Shown: positions 1 through 8,788 of the stretch, in pieces
Layout: each line of letters begins with the position of its first letter
How positions within the stretch are numbered: the first letter of the stretch is position 1
Assembly (NCBI GenBank): GCA_934149165.1
Contig: CAKPDY010000003.1
Coordinates: forward strand, 25,490-89,489
Direction: 5' to 3'
DNA length: 64,000 nucleotides
Origin: an uncultured Clostridia bacterium
Lineage (GTDB): Bacteria; Bacillota; Clostridia; TANB77; CAG-508
Program-made: the position numbers and the translations under genes
Notes under the pieces: model-generated
The model's database searches: none
The model's input: only the letters and a program-made list of their open reading frames with translations
What the model was told of the DNA's origin: nothing

Positions 1-36
1 ATTATTAAAATTAAAAACTATTTAAATTATTTGGTA

Positions 37-1386
37 TTAAAATTTTAAATCATTAGGATTTAGCCCTTTAAAATTTTTCATCATATTTTTCATACCTTTT
101 TCTGTTTTCATTCTCTTCATCATTGCTTGTGTAACTTCAAAAGTTTTCATAAATTGATTAATCTTTTGAACTGTAGTACCACTACCTTTTGCAATTCTTA
201 TTCTTCTACTTCCATTTAATATTTTAGGGTTTCTTCTTTCTGCTGGTGTCATAGAAGAAATAATTGCCTCTATTTTAACTAATTCTTTATCATCAACTTT
301 AACATCTTTTAAATTTCCCATTCCAGGAATCATTTTTAAAATTGATGAAAATGAACCCATTTTTTTTATTTGTTTTAACTGTATTAAATAATCATTTAAA
401 TCAAATTCACCTTTACGTATTTGTTTTTCAAGTTTTTCTGCTTCTTCTATATTAAATGTTTCTTCTGCTTTTTCTATAATTGAAAGCATATCACCCATTC
501 CTAAAATTCTTTGTGCCATTCTATCTGGATGAAATTCCTCAATATCACTTAATTTTTCACCTGTTGCTGCAAACTTAATTGGTTTTCCAGTAACTTTTTT
601 TACTGATAATGCAGCACCACCACGAGTATCACCATCTAATTTTGTTAAAACTACACCATCTATTCCTAAATTTTCATTAAATGATGTTGCAACATTTACT
701 GCATCTTGACCTGTCATTGAATCTACTACTAGTAATATTTCATGTGGTTTACTACTTGCTTTTAAATTTCTTAATTCTTGCATTAATTCTTCGTCTACAT
801 GTAAACGCCCTGCTGTATCTAAAATTATTACATCATTTAATTTACTAATTGCAACATTATATGCTTGTTTTGCAATTTGAACAACATCTTTTGTTGATTC
901 ATTGCTATATACCGGTATATTCAACTGATTTCCAACAACTTGTAATTGCTTTATAGCAGCTGGTCTATACACATCACATGCAACTAATAGAGGCTTTTTT
1001 CCTTGTTTTCTTAACAAATTAGCAAGTTTACCTGCAGTTGTTGTTTTACCTGAACCTTGTAAACCTACTAACATAATTACAGTTGGTGGATTTGGTGTAA
1101 AATTTATTTTACTTTCTGTTCCACCTAATAGTTCAATTAATTCATCTTTTACAATTTTTATAACTTGTTGACCTGGTGTTAATGATTTTAACACATCTTG
1201 ACCTAAAGCTTTTTCTTGTATAGTTGAAATAAATTCTTTTACTATTTTATAATTAACATCTGCTTCAAGTAATGCAAGTTTTACTTCTCTTAACATTTCT
1301 TTTAAATCAGATTCTGTAATTCTAGCTTTACCTTTTAATTTTCTTGTAAACTCTTGTAGTTTTGAAGATAATCCCTCAAATGCCAT
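37..1386 (-). CDS. ffh: Signal recognition particle GTPase Ffh
   Basis: Full-length (449 aa) SRP54 protein, which binds SRP RNA and signal peptides of nascent membrane and secreted proteins and docks with FtsY at the membrane. The helical N domain (about 1-95) is followed by the GTPase domain with P-loop GLQGSGKT at 108-115, DTAGR near 190 and TKLDGD near 247. The methionine-rich M domain has the RNA-binding stretch NGSRRIRIAKGSG and the cluster AMMKRMK near the C-terminus. It lies just downstream of ylxM, the usual firmicute arrangement. Length and motifs are normal, so identification is secure. Confidence 0.97.
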   Translation of the reverse strand: MAFEGLSSKLQEFTRKLKGKARITESDLKEMLREVKLALLEADVNYKIVKEFISTIQEKALGQDVLKSLTPGQQVIKIVKDELIELLGGTESKINFTPNPPTVIMLVGLQGSGKTTTAGKLANLLRKQGKKPLLVACDVYRPAAIKQLQVVGNQLNIPVYSNESTKDVVQIAKQAYNVAISKLNDVIILDTAGRLHVDEELMQELRNLKASSKPHEILLVVDSMTGQDAVNVATSFNENLGIDGVVLTKLDGDTRGGAALSVKKVTGKPIKFAATGEKLSDIEEFHPDRMAQRILGMGDMLSIIEKAEETFNIEEAEKLEKQIRKGEFDLNDYLIQLKQIKKMGSFSSILKMIPGMGNLKDVKVDDKELVKIEAIISSMTPAERRNPKILNGSRRIRIAKGSGTTVQKINQFMKTFEVTQAMMKRMKTEKGMKNMMKNFKGLNPNDLKF

Positions 1387-1408
1387 ATTGGATTCCTCCT
1401 TTGTAGTT

Positions 1409-1786
1409 TTATATTATTTTGTTAAGTCTTTTTCTTATTTCACTAATAATTTCTATTTTTTCTTTTGAGTCATTTGAAGTTTTTGAATTATTTTTTACAT
1501 TTTCTAATTCTTCTAGTTTTTGTAATTTTTCTTTAATGTTAGTTATTAATTCTTCTTCTTCTAAAATTTTTTTCATAAACCCTATATTTTTTTCTAATTC
1601 ATAAAGTTTATTTTCTGTTTTTTTTATAATATCTCTGACTGCTTGCCTAGTTATATCGTTGTTTTCTGCAATTTCTGAAAGTGATAAGTCATTATTATAG
1701 TAGTCTGTTATGACTTCATATTGTTTTTTAGTTAATACTTTTCCATATATTTGACATAACATACTTATTTCAACATTTTTTTCCAT
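1409..1786 (-). CDS. ylxM: YlxM-family DNA-binding protein
   Basis: 125-residue helix-turn-helix protein. The N-terminal half (ISMLCQIYGKVLTKKQYEVI, then LSEIAENNDITRQAVRDII) is the sigma-70 region-4-like fold of the YlxM/SRP-associated family, followed by a charged coiled-coil tail. In firmicutes it sits directly before ffh and is thought to influence SRP expression or assembly. The gap to ffh is 22 bp, so the two are co-transcribed. The tail is longer and more Glu/Lys-rich than in many homologues. Confidence 0.9.
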   Translation of the reverse strand: MEKNVEISMLCQIYGKVLTKKQYEVITDYYNNDLSLSEIAENNDITRQAVRDIIKKTENKLYELEKNIGFMKKILEEEELITNIKEKLQKLEELENVKNNSKTSNDSKEKIEIISEIRKRLNKII

Positions 1787-1825
1787 AATTATATCCTTTC
1801 AGTTTTTATTTTGTAATGCTATATT

Positions 1826-1854
1826 ACTTTACACTATTTTAGGCGATTTGTCAA
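1826..1854 (-). promoter_or_regulatory. SigA-type promoter of ylxM-ffh
   Basis: On the minus strand TTGACA (1849-1854) and TAAAGT (1826-1831) are separated by 17 bases, about 40 bp before the ylxM start. Confidence 0.6.
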
Positions 1855-1872
1855 GGGTTTTAACAAATTTTT

Positions 1873-2881
1873 CTAAAAAACATCCTTGTGACAAATATTT
1901 TTCAAATTAAAAAAATTATTTTCAAAATTATATTTTTTCTTACAATTGTTAATTCCGCAATTTATAAATACATTTGGGCAATTAACCCAATTCATATATT
2001 CATATGCAATTTTCGGATTTTTAGTATACATACAAACAGCAAATGGTTGATTTTTATTTAGAAAATGAATTATATCATTGAAATTACCTTTTATAGCTTT
2101 TATATCATAATCACTAAACATTTTATTTTTTTGTAATTTTTCAATCTCACTTTTTATATTTTCATTATATGAATCATCTTCTTGATATAAATAAATAGAG
2201 TTTTGTATTTTATCTAATTCTCTTTCACAGCCACATTCTATAAATCTATCTAGTTTTGTTAAATCAATTTCTTCTTTTTCAAACATTTGAACTAAATTAT
2301 CATCTACATAAAAATTCTTTAAACATTCTTTCAAAATAAGTAAAAATAAAGACTCTGTATTATATTTATTATAATTTTCATTTAATATAATAATTGAATT
2401 TCGTGTTGAAATACCTTTTATCATATTGTTAATGCAATCTTTTGTATTATTGCATTTAATTCCTATAACTCCGAACAGGAACCTGATAACATCCTGTTTT
2501 TTTATTTTTATGTTTAAATTTTGAAATATTAGTTTTCTCATTTTCTAGCATTATTATTATATCTTCAAATGTAATATTATCTTCATTTATATCAATTATT
2601 TTTTGAATTTTTTCTCTATTGTCTTGTATTTGTTTTATTACATATAATATAATATCTTCTGAAATATTTTTATTATTGTTTATTATATATTTCTTAAAAG
2701 CATTTCTTGCAGCAATAATTTCTGCTTGTACAAATTGTGTATCTTTTTTGATATATTCTACATTTGTATCATCTTCTTTATAAACTTCTTCAATTTTTTT
2801 ACTAAAAAAAATCTTTCTTAAAAATCTCGAAAATTTACCTAAGAAATTGTCATTAACTACTACTAATCCCTGTTCTTGCAT
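1873..2881 (-). CDS. Degenerate aldehyde-dehydrogenase-like protein, +1 frameshift at CGGA
   Basis: Two overlapping reading frames (2456-2881 and 1873-2541) read as one 335-residue protein if the frame moves +1 at 2470-2473. The joined sequence then runs CYQVPVGVIGIK, the strand-loop of the aldehyde dehydrogenase superfamily (compare the PxGVIG segment of ProA and AdhE-type enzymes), followed by ISTRNSIIILNEN, which matches the next conserved strand. Near the C-terminus NCPNVFINCG recalls the family's end. The N-terminal third is a charged helical extension. Much of the catalytic region looks eroded, so it may be non-enzymatic. Without the shift, translation ends five codons after the site. 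The superfamily assignment is inferred. Confidence 0.55.
2470..2473 (-). other. Frameshift site 1: CGGA in the aldehyde-dehydrogenase-like gene
   Basis: Minus-strand codons in the original frame are CCT GTT CGG AGT TAT AGG AAT and then stop. Skipping the C of CGG gives GTT GGA GTT ATA GGA ATT, that is V-G-V-I-G-I, the conserved family motif. The P-site codon is GTT, which would re-pair poorly after a +1 slip. Confidence 0.7.
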
Positions 2882-2925
2882 TTTTTTCCTCCTTTGTATA
2901 TTTATTGTTATATATTTCAGTATTT

Positions 2926-2954
2926 ACTATAAACCAAATTTTTTTTATAGTCAA
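2926..2954 (-). promoter_or_regulatory. Promoter of the aldehyde-dehydrogenase-like gene
   Basis: Minus-strand TTGACT (2949-2954) and TATAGT (2926-2931) with a 17-base spacer. The start codon at 2881 follows an AAAGGAGG ribosome site. Confidence 0.55.
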
Positions 2955-2959
2955 GATTA

Positions 2960-2984
2960 AAAAAAATGCCTTATGGCATTTTTC
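2960..2984 (-). terminator. Terminator overlapping the stop codon of the GGDEF gene
   Basis: Minus-strand hairpin AAAAATGCC-ATAA-GGCATTTTT. The TAA stop of the upstream gene lies in its loop and a T-run follows. Confidence 0.65.
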
Positions 2985-3897
2985 TTTTATTTATAACATA
3001 TGTACTTCCTTGTATACTTTTAGAAAGATGCTTTACTTGTGCCCCTACTTCACCTATTTCTAAAATATTTTTAAAATTATTATTTACCTCAACAACCCCA
3101 ATAGATATTGAGGTTAGTGGAAACTGTTCCATAACACCTTTTCTATTTTCTATTTCTATATAACCTTTTTCAATATGTTCTTGTGTATAATAATCCAAAA
3201 CATTATAGTCAAAGTCTAGTATTATATTTTGGCATAACTTTTCAAAATTATTATTTGAAATAATTGCTATAAAATCATCTCCACCTATATGCCCAACAAA
3301 ACCTTTTTCCAAATCTATTTCATGTACATTTTTCAAAATTGTTCTTGCAGTAAATTTTATAATCTCGTCACCTTTTATAAAACCATATACATCATTATAT
3401 GCTTTAAAATTATCTAAGTCTAAATATAACATTACAAAAGTTTCTTTATTCATTAATCTTTTTTTCATTTCTGCCTGAATTTGTACATTTCCAGGAAGTC
3501 CTGTTAATGGACTAACTGTTCTATTTATATCTAATAATCTAATTATGTTTTTTATTGTATAATATAAATATTCATCATCTATCGGTTTTTTTATATATTG
3601 CTCCACAGCTGATTTTAAAACTTCCACTTTATGTTTGTGTTCCATATTAGAGGAAATAACTATTACTGGAGTAATTCTATTATCATCATTTTCACGTATT
3701 TTATTACATAAATCTATTATATTTCCTTCTAATGTATCTTCATGAATTATTATTAACGAAGGAATATTTTTTAATGCTATTTGCAAATCATTTTGTTTAA
3801 TACTTTTAAAGCTAAAACCTTTTTCTTCATTAAACATTTCTATTAATTTGTTATATAAATTATTTTCTTCATCAATAATATATATTTCTTGAATCAT
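2971..3897 (-). CDS. Receiver-GGDEF protein with degenerate receiver
   Basis: 308 residues. Residues 1-125 have a response-regulator receiver fold: acidic DEE at 9-11 and a KKP motif near 103. The usual phospho-acceptor Asp position reads IIIHEDT, so a His or Glu replaces it and normal phosphorylation is doubtful. Residues 140-308 form a GGDEF domain with metal-binding LDLDNFKAYND and the active-site loop GGDDF, consistent with diguanylate cyclase activity (making c-di-GMP). No RxxD inhibitory site is evident before the loop. The gene follows the surface protein encoded at 3912-4826 after 14 bp, so the two are probably co-transcribed. Confidence 0.85.
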   Translation of the reverse strand: MIQEIYIIDEENNLYNKLIEMFNEEKGFSFKSIKQNDLQIALKNIPSLIIIHEDTLEGNIIDLCNKIRENDDNRITPVIVISSNMEHKHKVEVLKSAVEQYIKKPIDDEYLYYTIKNIIRLLDINRTVSPLTGLPGNVQIQAEMKKRLMNKETFVMLYLDLDNFKAYNDVYGFIKGDEIIKFTARTILKNVHEIDLEKGFVGHIGGDDFIAIISNNNFEKLCQNIILDFDYNVLDYYTQEHIEKGYIEIENRKGVMEQFPLTSISIGVVEVNNNFKNILEIGEVGAQVKHLSKSIQGSTYVINKRKMP

Positions 3898-3911
3898 TTG
3901 TTTCTCCTACC

Positions 3912-4826
3912 TTATTTTGTCTTTTTACATTTATATTCTTTTATTAATTCATTTTCATATGCAGTAACTTTTAAATAATTTGTACCATCTTTTAATTTTA
4001 ATTTAAATTCATATTCTTTAGCATTTTGTGGTATATCATTTACAGTAAAATCTTCTTCATTGAAAGTATATACAACTTTTGTTATTGTATATTCATCTGT
4101 TACTTTTACAACAAGATAATCTCCTTCTGCTGTAACTTTAATTTCTGGTCCATTAGAACCTACTACTTTCTTTGATAATTCTTCTTTATTTCCAGTTTTA
4201 TCTTTTGCTACAATTTTTAATACTTTAGTTCCTTTTTGAACATTTATATCTTGTGTTATTGTTTTATTATCTTCACTTCTTGTTTCAACCTTAACTTCTT
4301 CTTCACCTTCCCATTGATAAGTTAAAGATTCAATTTCTGTTTCATCTGTTGCAGTAACAGTTAATTTTCCAGCAGAGTTTACAATAGAAATTTTAGGTTT
4401 AGCTGTGTCTTCAGCTAATGTAAATACAACATTTACATTTTCAAAAACTGTTTTATTTCCTTCAATATCTATAGTACTTATATTTAATATATTATCTCCT
4501 TGTGGAATTTCAATTTCCGCTTTATAATATTTCTTTCCTTCTGCATTTAAAGTTGTTACTATTCCATTATTCCATGAATATTCAATTTTATTAATTCCTA
4601 CTCCACCATTAACTTCTAAATTCATAGTGCTTCCGTTTTTTTCAACATTCAATATTGGCTTTTCAAATATTTTTTCTTTGTTTTTAGCTGTATATAAATT
4701 ATATGAGCCTTCTCCTATGAAAATTATAGCAAATATTATAATTGCTATAGCAAAAAATTTTACAGTTGGCTTAAATTTTACACTTGAATTATTATCTTTA
4801 TCTTTTGTCATTAAAATTTGATTCAT
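3912..4826 (-). CDS. Membrane-anchored protein with repeated Ig-like extracellular domains
   Basis: 304 residues. A short cytoplasmic N-terminus is followed by one transmembrane segment (about 24-44, FFAIAIIIFAIIFIGEGSYNLY), then about 255 extracellular residues made of three Ig/cadherin-like units. The recurring pattern is KISIVNSAGKLTVTATDET, IKVTAEGDYLVVKVTDEYTI and phrases such as KVLKIVAKDKTGNKE. This is the layout of bacterial surface proteins with Ig-like (Big-type) modules. No sortase signal is present. It directly precedes the GGDEF protein in the transcript. Function unknown. Confidence 0.65.
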   Translation of the reverse strand: MNQILMTKDKDNNSSVKFKPTVKFFAIAIIIFAIIFIGEGSYNLYTAKNKEKIFEKPILNVEKNGSTMNLEVNGGVGINKIEYSWNNGIVTTLNAEGKKYYKAEIEIPQGDNILNISTIDIEGNKTVFENVNVVFTLAEDTAKPKISIVNSAGKLTVTATDETEIESLTYQWEGEEEVKVETRSEDNKTITQDINVQKGTKVLKIVAKDKTGNKEELSKKVVGSNGPEIKVTAEGDYLVVKVTDEYTITKVVYTFNEEDFTVNDIPQNAKEYEFKLKLKDGTNYLKVTAYENELIKEYKCKKTK

Positions 4827-4925
4827 TTAATCACCTCATTTTTCTTATTTTAAATTATAGCATATATTATATTTTTTTGTAAATAACCATTATGTATTTT
4901 TTTATTTGCCTAAATAAAACCTCAA

Positions 4926-4960
4926 AAAAGGGACGGTAGTTTTTCCGTCTCCTTTATTTT
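4926..4960 (-). terminator. Terminator after spoIIE
   Basis: Hairpin with arms AAAGGGACGG (4927-4936) and CCGTCTCCTTT (4945-4955), A-rich on one side and T-rich on the other, placed 40 bp past the spoIIE stop. Its GGGACG head resembles the REPIN-like palindromes further on. Confidence 0.6.
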
Positions 4961-4998
4961 TTGGCTTAATTGACACTAATTTGTGAGTTTTTTTATTT

Positions 4999-7500
4999 TT
5001 AGCAAATCTTTGCAACTATTACAGTCATATCATCTTTTTCTTTACCAAAATCATTATCTATTGCTTCTGAAATTATAATATCTGCAATTTTTTGAACATC
5101 ATCATTATTAATTTCTTCTAATAAATATTTTAACCATAATTCCTTATTTTGATAATCTGAATTAGATTCAATTATACCATCAGAACACATTACAATTATA
5201 TCGCCTTTTTCAATGTCTTTATCATATACTATTAATTCTATATCATCTAAAATGCCTGTTGGCATTGATATTGATTTTAATATTTGAACATCTTTATTTC
5301 TTTTTACATAAGTTGGACATGCACCATTTTTTACAAATTCCATATTTTTTGCATATAAATCTAATATTGCAATATCTAGTGTTGCATACATATCTTCTTC
5401 ATGCATATTTGTTGCTAATGTTGAATTTATTAATTTTATTGATGTGTCCTTTTTAAAACCAGATGTTAATAATCTTTCTAACATTTTTATTGCAATTTTA
5501 CTACTTTTTCTTGCTTCTGGACCAGAACCCATTCCATCACTTAATGCTATTAAATATTTTCCATCTTCTAATTTTGTTTGAATACTTGTATCTCCAGAAA
5601 CAGGAGAACCATTTTTAGTTGATTTTGCAATTCCAATTTGTAAATTATATTTATCTTTTGACATATATACAAATTTACACATATCCTTTTGTTTTCTTAA
5701 TCCACATGTTTGTTCACACAAGTTCATTTGTTCATCTAATACTTTTGATATAACTTGTCCTATTATTTTAGAATGACAATTGTCTTCTTCTAATTCATCA
5801 CAGCATTTTATATATATGTTTACATTATATCTTCCTGTATCTTCTCTTTTTATTAATATATCTTCTAATTTTATTTGTTTTTGTTTTAACAATTGAATTA
5901 TTTGCTCTTTTTCTTTTTTAAATTGTTTATCTGAACTTTCTTCTATATCATCTGCTATTTCTGCTATTATGTCTGAAACTCCTTGTAGTTGAACTGATAC
6001 ATTCTTTTTATTTTCCTCAATTTTTTTCTTATATACAAAATTCATTTTACTCATTTTGTAAGAATAATTTATTTTCTTTATCATTTGTGAAATATCATTT
6101 TCTAAATTTTTATTATATTCTTCATTTTCTCCTTCTTCATTAATACCAACTATATAATTATTGTGATTAGCAAATATTTGTATTAATTGTTTTCTTGTAA
6201 TAATGGTATTCATTAATAAAACTTTAAAAATATCTATTACTATTTCATCTGAAAAATATAATTCATCATATAATAAATTATTTTTCATTTCTTCTATATT
6301 ATTACGAAATTCTTTTATAAATATTTCTTCATTTTCTTTTTCAATTTTTGTATGTTCATCATCTACAATTGTTGCTGCTGTTTGTGTATAGCTTTTTGCA
6401 AGTTCAGATATTGTTTCTGAAATATTTGTTAATTTTCTTATTGTTTCTTTACTTCCTTCTAAAACTCTTCCTGTTGTTTCAGGTAATAATTTTGAATCTG
6501 TAAATATATCTTCTATAATAAATTCAACTTTTTTTGGTATTAATAATAATCCAAGTGATGCTATTAATATTTCCCTAAATACTATAACAGGAATTATATT
6601 TCCATTTGATACATATGTTAACATTGTATTTCCCAAAACAAATCCTATTATAACACCTGGTCTTCCAAATCTACTAAATAAACCTGCTAATAATCCAGAA
6701 ATTGCAAATGTTGCAATCATAATTGGGTTTCCTACATTAATTATTCCCAAAACAATTCCAATTGTTATTCCACCTGTTGCACCAACAAGCATTCCATTTT
6801 TCCAACCTAATATAAGCACTATTAATATACATAAAATATTCTTTACTGAAAATCCAAACAACTGAATAGGTGTTATTGCAGATATTGCTATTGCAATCAT
6901 CATACTTGCTCCCATTATTTCTTCTATTGAAAATACTTTTTTAATTCCATAATCTTTTATTACTGTTATTGAATTAACAAATATTTTATAGAAAATAAAT
7001 ACAATTATTGATTGCATAATTCCTATTAATAAATCATATACATAAAATGTGCCAAATGCTAATGGAGCTATTTGTACTAACAAACTTGAAATTATAATAT
7101 TTTTTCCAAGTTTTCTTTTTTCATTACAATCTTCTTGTATTCTTGTTTTTAGAACAAATAAACTTCCAAAAAACACTGCTGATGTTATTATATAATTTAT
7201 TAACCCTTCTGTTCCAAAACCAATAAAAGTTCCAATACATGTTAATATGTATATTATTCCTATTGGTATTGTATTACTTAATGCTGCTGCTAATATTGCT
7301 AATGCAAATGGTGCTAGTCCTAATGAATTATTTCCTCCAAAACTTACCATTGATAGCATAAATGATATTATGTATAAAAATACATTTTGTTTTACAAAGA
7401 ATTTTTTCATTATTTCTTTAATTTCTTCAATTTTATATAATTTAACATCCTTGTTTTGGCTATTGTTGTTTATATAGCCTTTTAATATATTTTGAAACAT
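4999..7500 (-). CDS. spoIIE: Stage II sporulation protein E, PP2C-type phosphatase
   Basis: SpoIIE sits at the polar septum during sporulation and dephosphorylates SpoIIAA to release sigma-F in the forespore. The N-terminal third has about ten hydrophobic helices, the middle is a coiled regulatory region, and the C-terminal PP2C domain has LSDGMGSGPEARKSS, MCSDGIIES and the final KDDMTVIVAKI, which carry the metal-binding aspartates. I take the ATG at 7500, because AGGTGG lies six to seven bases before it; the longer reading from 7530 has no good ribosome site. The result is 833 aa, normal for the family. It is direct evidence that this organism, or its ancestors, formed spores. Confidence 0.95.
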   Translation of the reverse strand: MFQNILKGYINNNSQNKDVKLYKIEEIKEIMKKFFVKQNVFLYIISFMLSMVSFGGNNSLGLAPFALAILAAALSNTIPIGIIYILTCIGTFIGFGTEGLINYIITSAVFFGSLFVLKTRIQEDCNEKRKLGKNIIISSLLVQIAPLAFGTFYVYDLLIGIMQSIIVFIFYKIFVNSITVIKDYGIKKVFSIEEIMGASMMIAIAISAITPIQLFGFSVKNILCILIVLILGWKNGMLVGATGGITIGIVLGIINVGNPIMIATFAISGLLAGLFSRFGRPGVIIGFVLGNTMLTYVSNGNIIPVIVFREILIASLGLLLIPKKVEFIIEDIFTDSKLLPETTGRVLEGSKETIRKLTNISETISELAKSYTQTAATIVDDEHTKIEKENEEIFIKEFRNNIEEMKNNLLYDELYFSDEIVIDIFKVLLMNTIITRKQLIQIFANHNNYIVGINEEGENEEYNKNLENDISQMIKKINYSYKMSKMNFVYKKKIEENKKNVSVQLQGVSDIIAEIADDIEESSDKQFKKEKEQIIQLLKQKQIKLEDILIKREDTGRYNVNIYIKCCDELEEDNCHSKIIGQVISKVLDEQMNLCEQTCGLRKQKDMCKFVYMSKDKYNLQIGIAKSTKNGSPVSGDTSIQTKLEDGKYLIALSDGMGSGPEARKSSKIAIKMLERLLTSGFKKDTSIKLINSTLATNMHEEDMYATLDIAILDLYAKNMEFVKNGACPTYVKRNKDVQILKSISMPTGILDDIELIVYDKDIEKGDIIVMCSDGIIESNSDYQNKELWLKYLLEEINNDDVQKIADIIISEAIDNDFGKEKDDMTVIVAKIC

Positions 7501-7883
7501 CCTTACCACCTCTATACTTTTTTTCTTCACATATTTTAATACATAAAGATGTAAATTTTTTGTCAGTTTTGATATGTAAAATTAAAAAAGTTTTTTACAT
7601 ATTGTGATATAATTTTTTAAAATTAATTACTTTATTTTTTTATAATACAATTTACGTGTATATTTTATCTTAATTTTTTGTAAAATACAATATATTGGTG
7701 AATATTTTATTTATTTTTCTGTATCACTTTTTTCCCAAAATACATATAATATTAATATGAAAATTACAATATAAATCATATTTAACCATTTTTTATATAT
7801 AATTTATTAAACTACATTTTACATTGTTATAATTTACTACTTTATTTAGCTGGTTAATTTTATATCAAAGAAGGTGATTATAT
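7501..7883. other. AT-rich divergent intergenic region
   Basis: About 380 bp separate spoIIE (minus) from the 7884 gene (plus). It is almost entirely A and T. A weak minus-strand CTGACA/TATTAA pair lies near 7550-7580, but no convincing Spo0A box or promoter could be fixed. An AGAAGGTGA ribosome site at its right end serves the 7884 gene. Confidence 0.4.
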
Positions 7884-8357
7884 TTGAATGACGATATGTC
7901 TGAATTATTAAAGAATTTTAGTACTATGCTTAATAAACAAGATATGCCAGATAACATAAAAAATATTTTAAATTCTATGAGCAAAAATAATAATATTAAC
8001 AATAATGATTCTAACTCTAACTCTAATTCTAATTTTAATACAACAAACAATATTAACAATAATTCAAATTCATCAGGAAATGTAAATTCTAATACTACTA
8101 CAACGAACTCACAATCATCTAACACTAATAACATATTCGGAGATTTTGATATTAACACCATGCTTAAAATGCAGAAAATAATGAACTCTATAAATAATGA
8201 TAAACAAAATGATTCAAGAACTAATTTATTAATGTCTTTAAAACCATATTTAAAAGATAGTAGAAAAAATAAAGTTGATAAATATATTCAATTGATGAAA
8301 ATGGGAAAAATATTTGAAATAATAAATCCTTTAGGCGGTGATAATAAAAATGTATAA
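7884..8357 (+). CDS. Unknown Asn/Ser-rich protein
   Basis: 157 residues from a TTG start that follows AGAAGGTGA by about seven bases; an ATG four codons later is the alternative. The N-terminus is a helical segment (ELLKNFSTMLNKQDMPDNIKNIL), the middle (about 33-85) is a low-complexity Asn/Ser/Thr linker, and the C-terminal part (MLKMQKIMNSI, then LLMSLKPYLKDSRKNKVDKYIQLMKMGKIF) resembles the helical ends of small clostridial proteins of unknown function. Its stop overlaps the start of the next gene, so the two are translationally coupled. It is divergent from spoIIE, so a sporulation role is possible but unproven. Confidence 0.6.
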   Translation: MNDDMSELLKNFSTMLNKQDMPDNIKNILNSMSKNNNINNNDSNSNSNSNFNTTNNINNNSNSSGNVNSNTTTTNSQSSNTNNIFGDFDINTMLKMQKIMNSINNDKQNDSRTNLLMSLKPYLKDSRKNKVDKYIQLMKMGKIFEIINPLGGDNKNV

Positions 8358-8712
8358 CTTTAGGCCTCCTTTTTTTGGGCAACCTGCTTTTTTAGGTAAT
8401 AACAATTATTATAGAAAAAATTATCATAATTCTACTAATTTTAAAAAGTATCCAAATTCTTGCGAAAAAAATAACACAGAAAATTTACTTAATAAAAATT
8501 CGATTTCAAAACAGCCACCTTCACCTCCACTACTAACTGAAACAACAACTAACTGTAATAATATTCAATCAAATGAGGTTTTATTTGAAATATTTGGTTT
8601 GAAGATATATTTTGATGATGTATTATTAATATGTATTTTATTATTTTTGTATCAAGAAGGAATACAAGATGAATATTTATTTATTTCACTAATTTTGCTA
8701 CTTTTAAGTTAA
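8350..8712 (+). CDS. Unknown small protein with C-terminal membrane segment
   Basis: 120 residues from the ATG at 8350, whose ribosome site is the AGGCGGTG inside the end of the upstream gene; the GTG at 8338 would be too close to it. The N-terminal half is rich in Phe, Tyr, Asn and Pro (MYNFRPPFFGQPAFLGNNNYY), followed by a Pro/Thr stretch. A hydrophobic C-terminus (VLLICILLFLY, then YLFISLILLLL) could span the membrane once or twice. The aromatic/Asn N-terminus recalls spore-coat-like proteins, but I recognise no named family. Confidence 0.6.
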   Translation: MYNFRPPFFGQPAFLGNNNYYRKNYHNSTNFKKYPNSCEKNNTENLLNKNSISKQPPSPPLLTETTTNCNNIQSNEVLFEIFGLKIYFDDVLLICILLFLYQEGIQDEYLFISLILLLLS

Positions 8713-8714
8713 TA

Positions 8715-8782
8715 TTTAGTAAACTTTAAAGGTATTTTTTAGTTTACTAAATATTATTTTAGTTTCAAAAAATACCTTTTAA
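8715..8782. terminator. Bidirectional terminator
   Basis: Arms AAAGGTATTTTTT (8728-8740) and AAAAAATACCTTT (8767-8779). A second pair, ATTTAGTAAACT and AGTTTACTAAAT, sits at and inside the left arm. It lies between the convergent ends of the 8350 gene and minC. Confidence 0.75.
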
Positions 8783-8788
8783 AAAAAA

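Noticed and set aside
7865..8161. 98-residue minus-strand frame of hydrophobic leucine/valine runs
   Set aside because: It is the antisense shadow of the Asn/Ser-rich gene, with no ribosome site.
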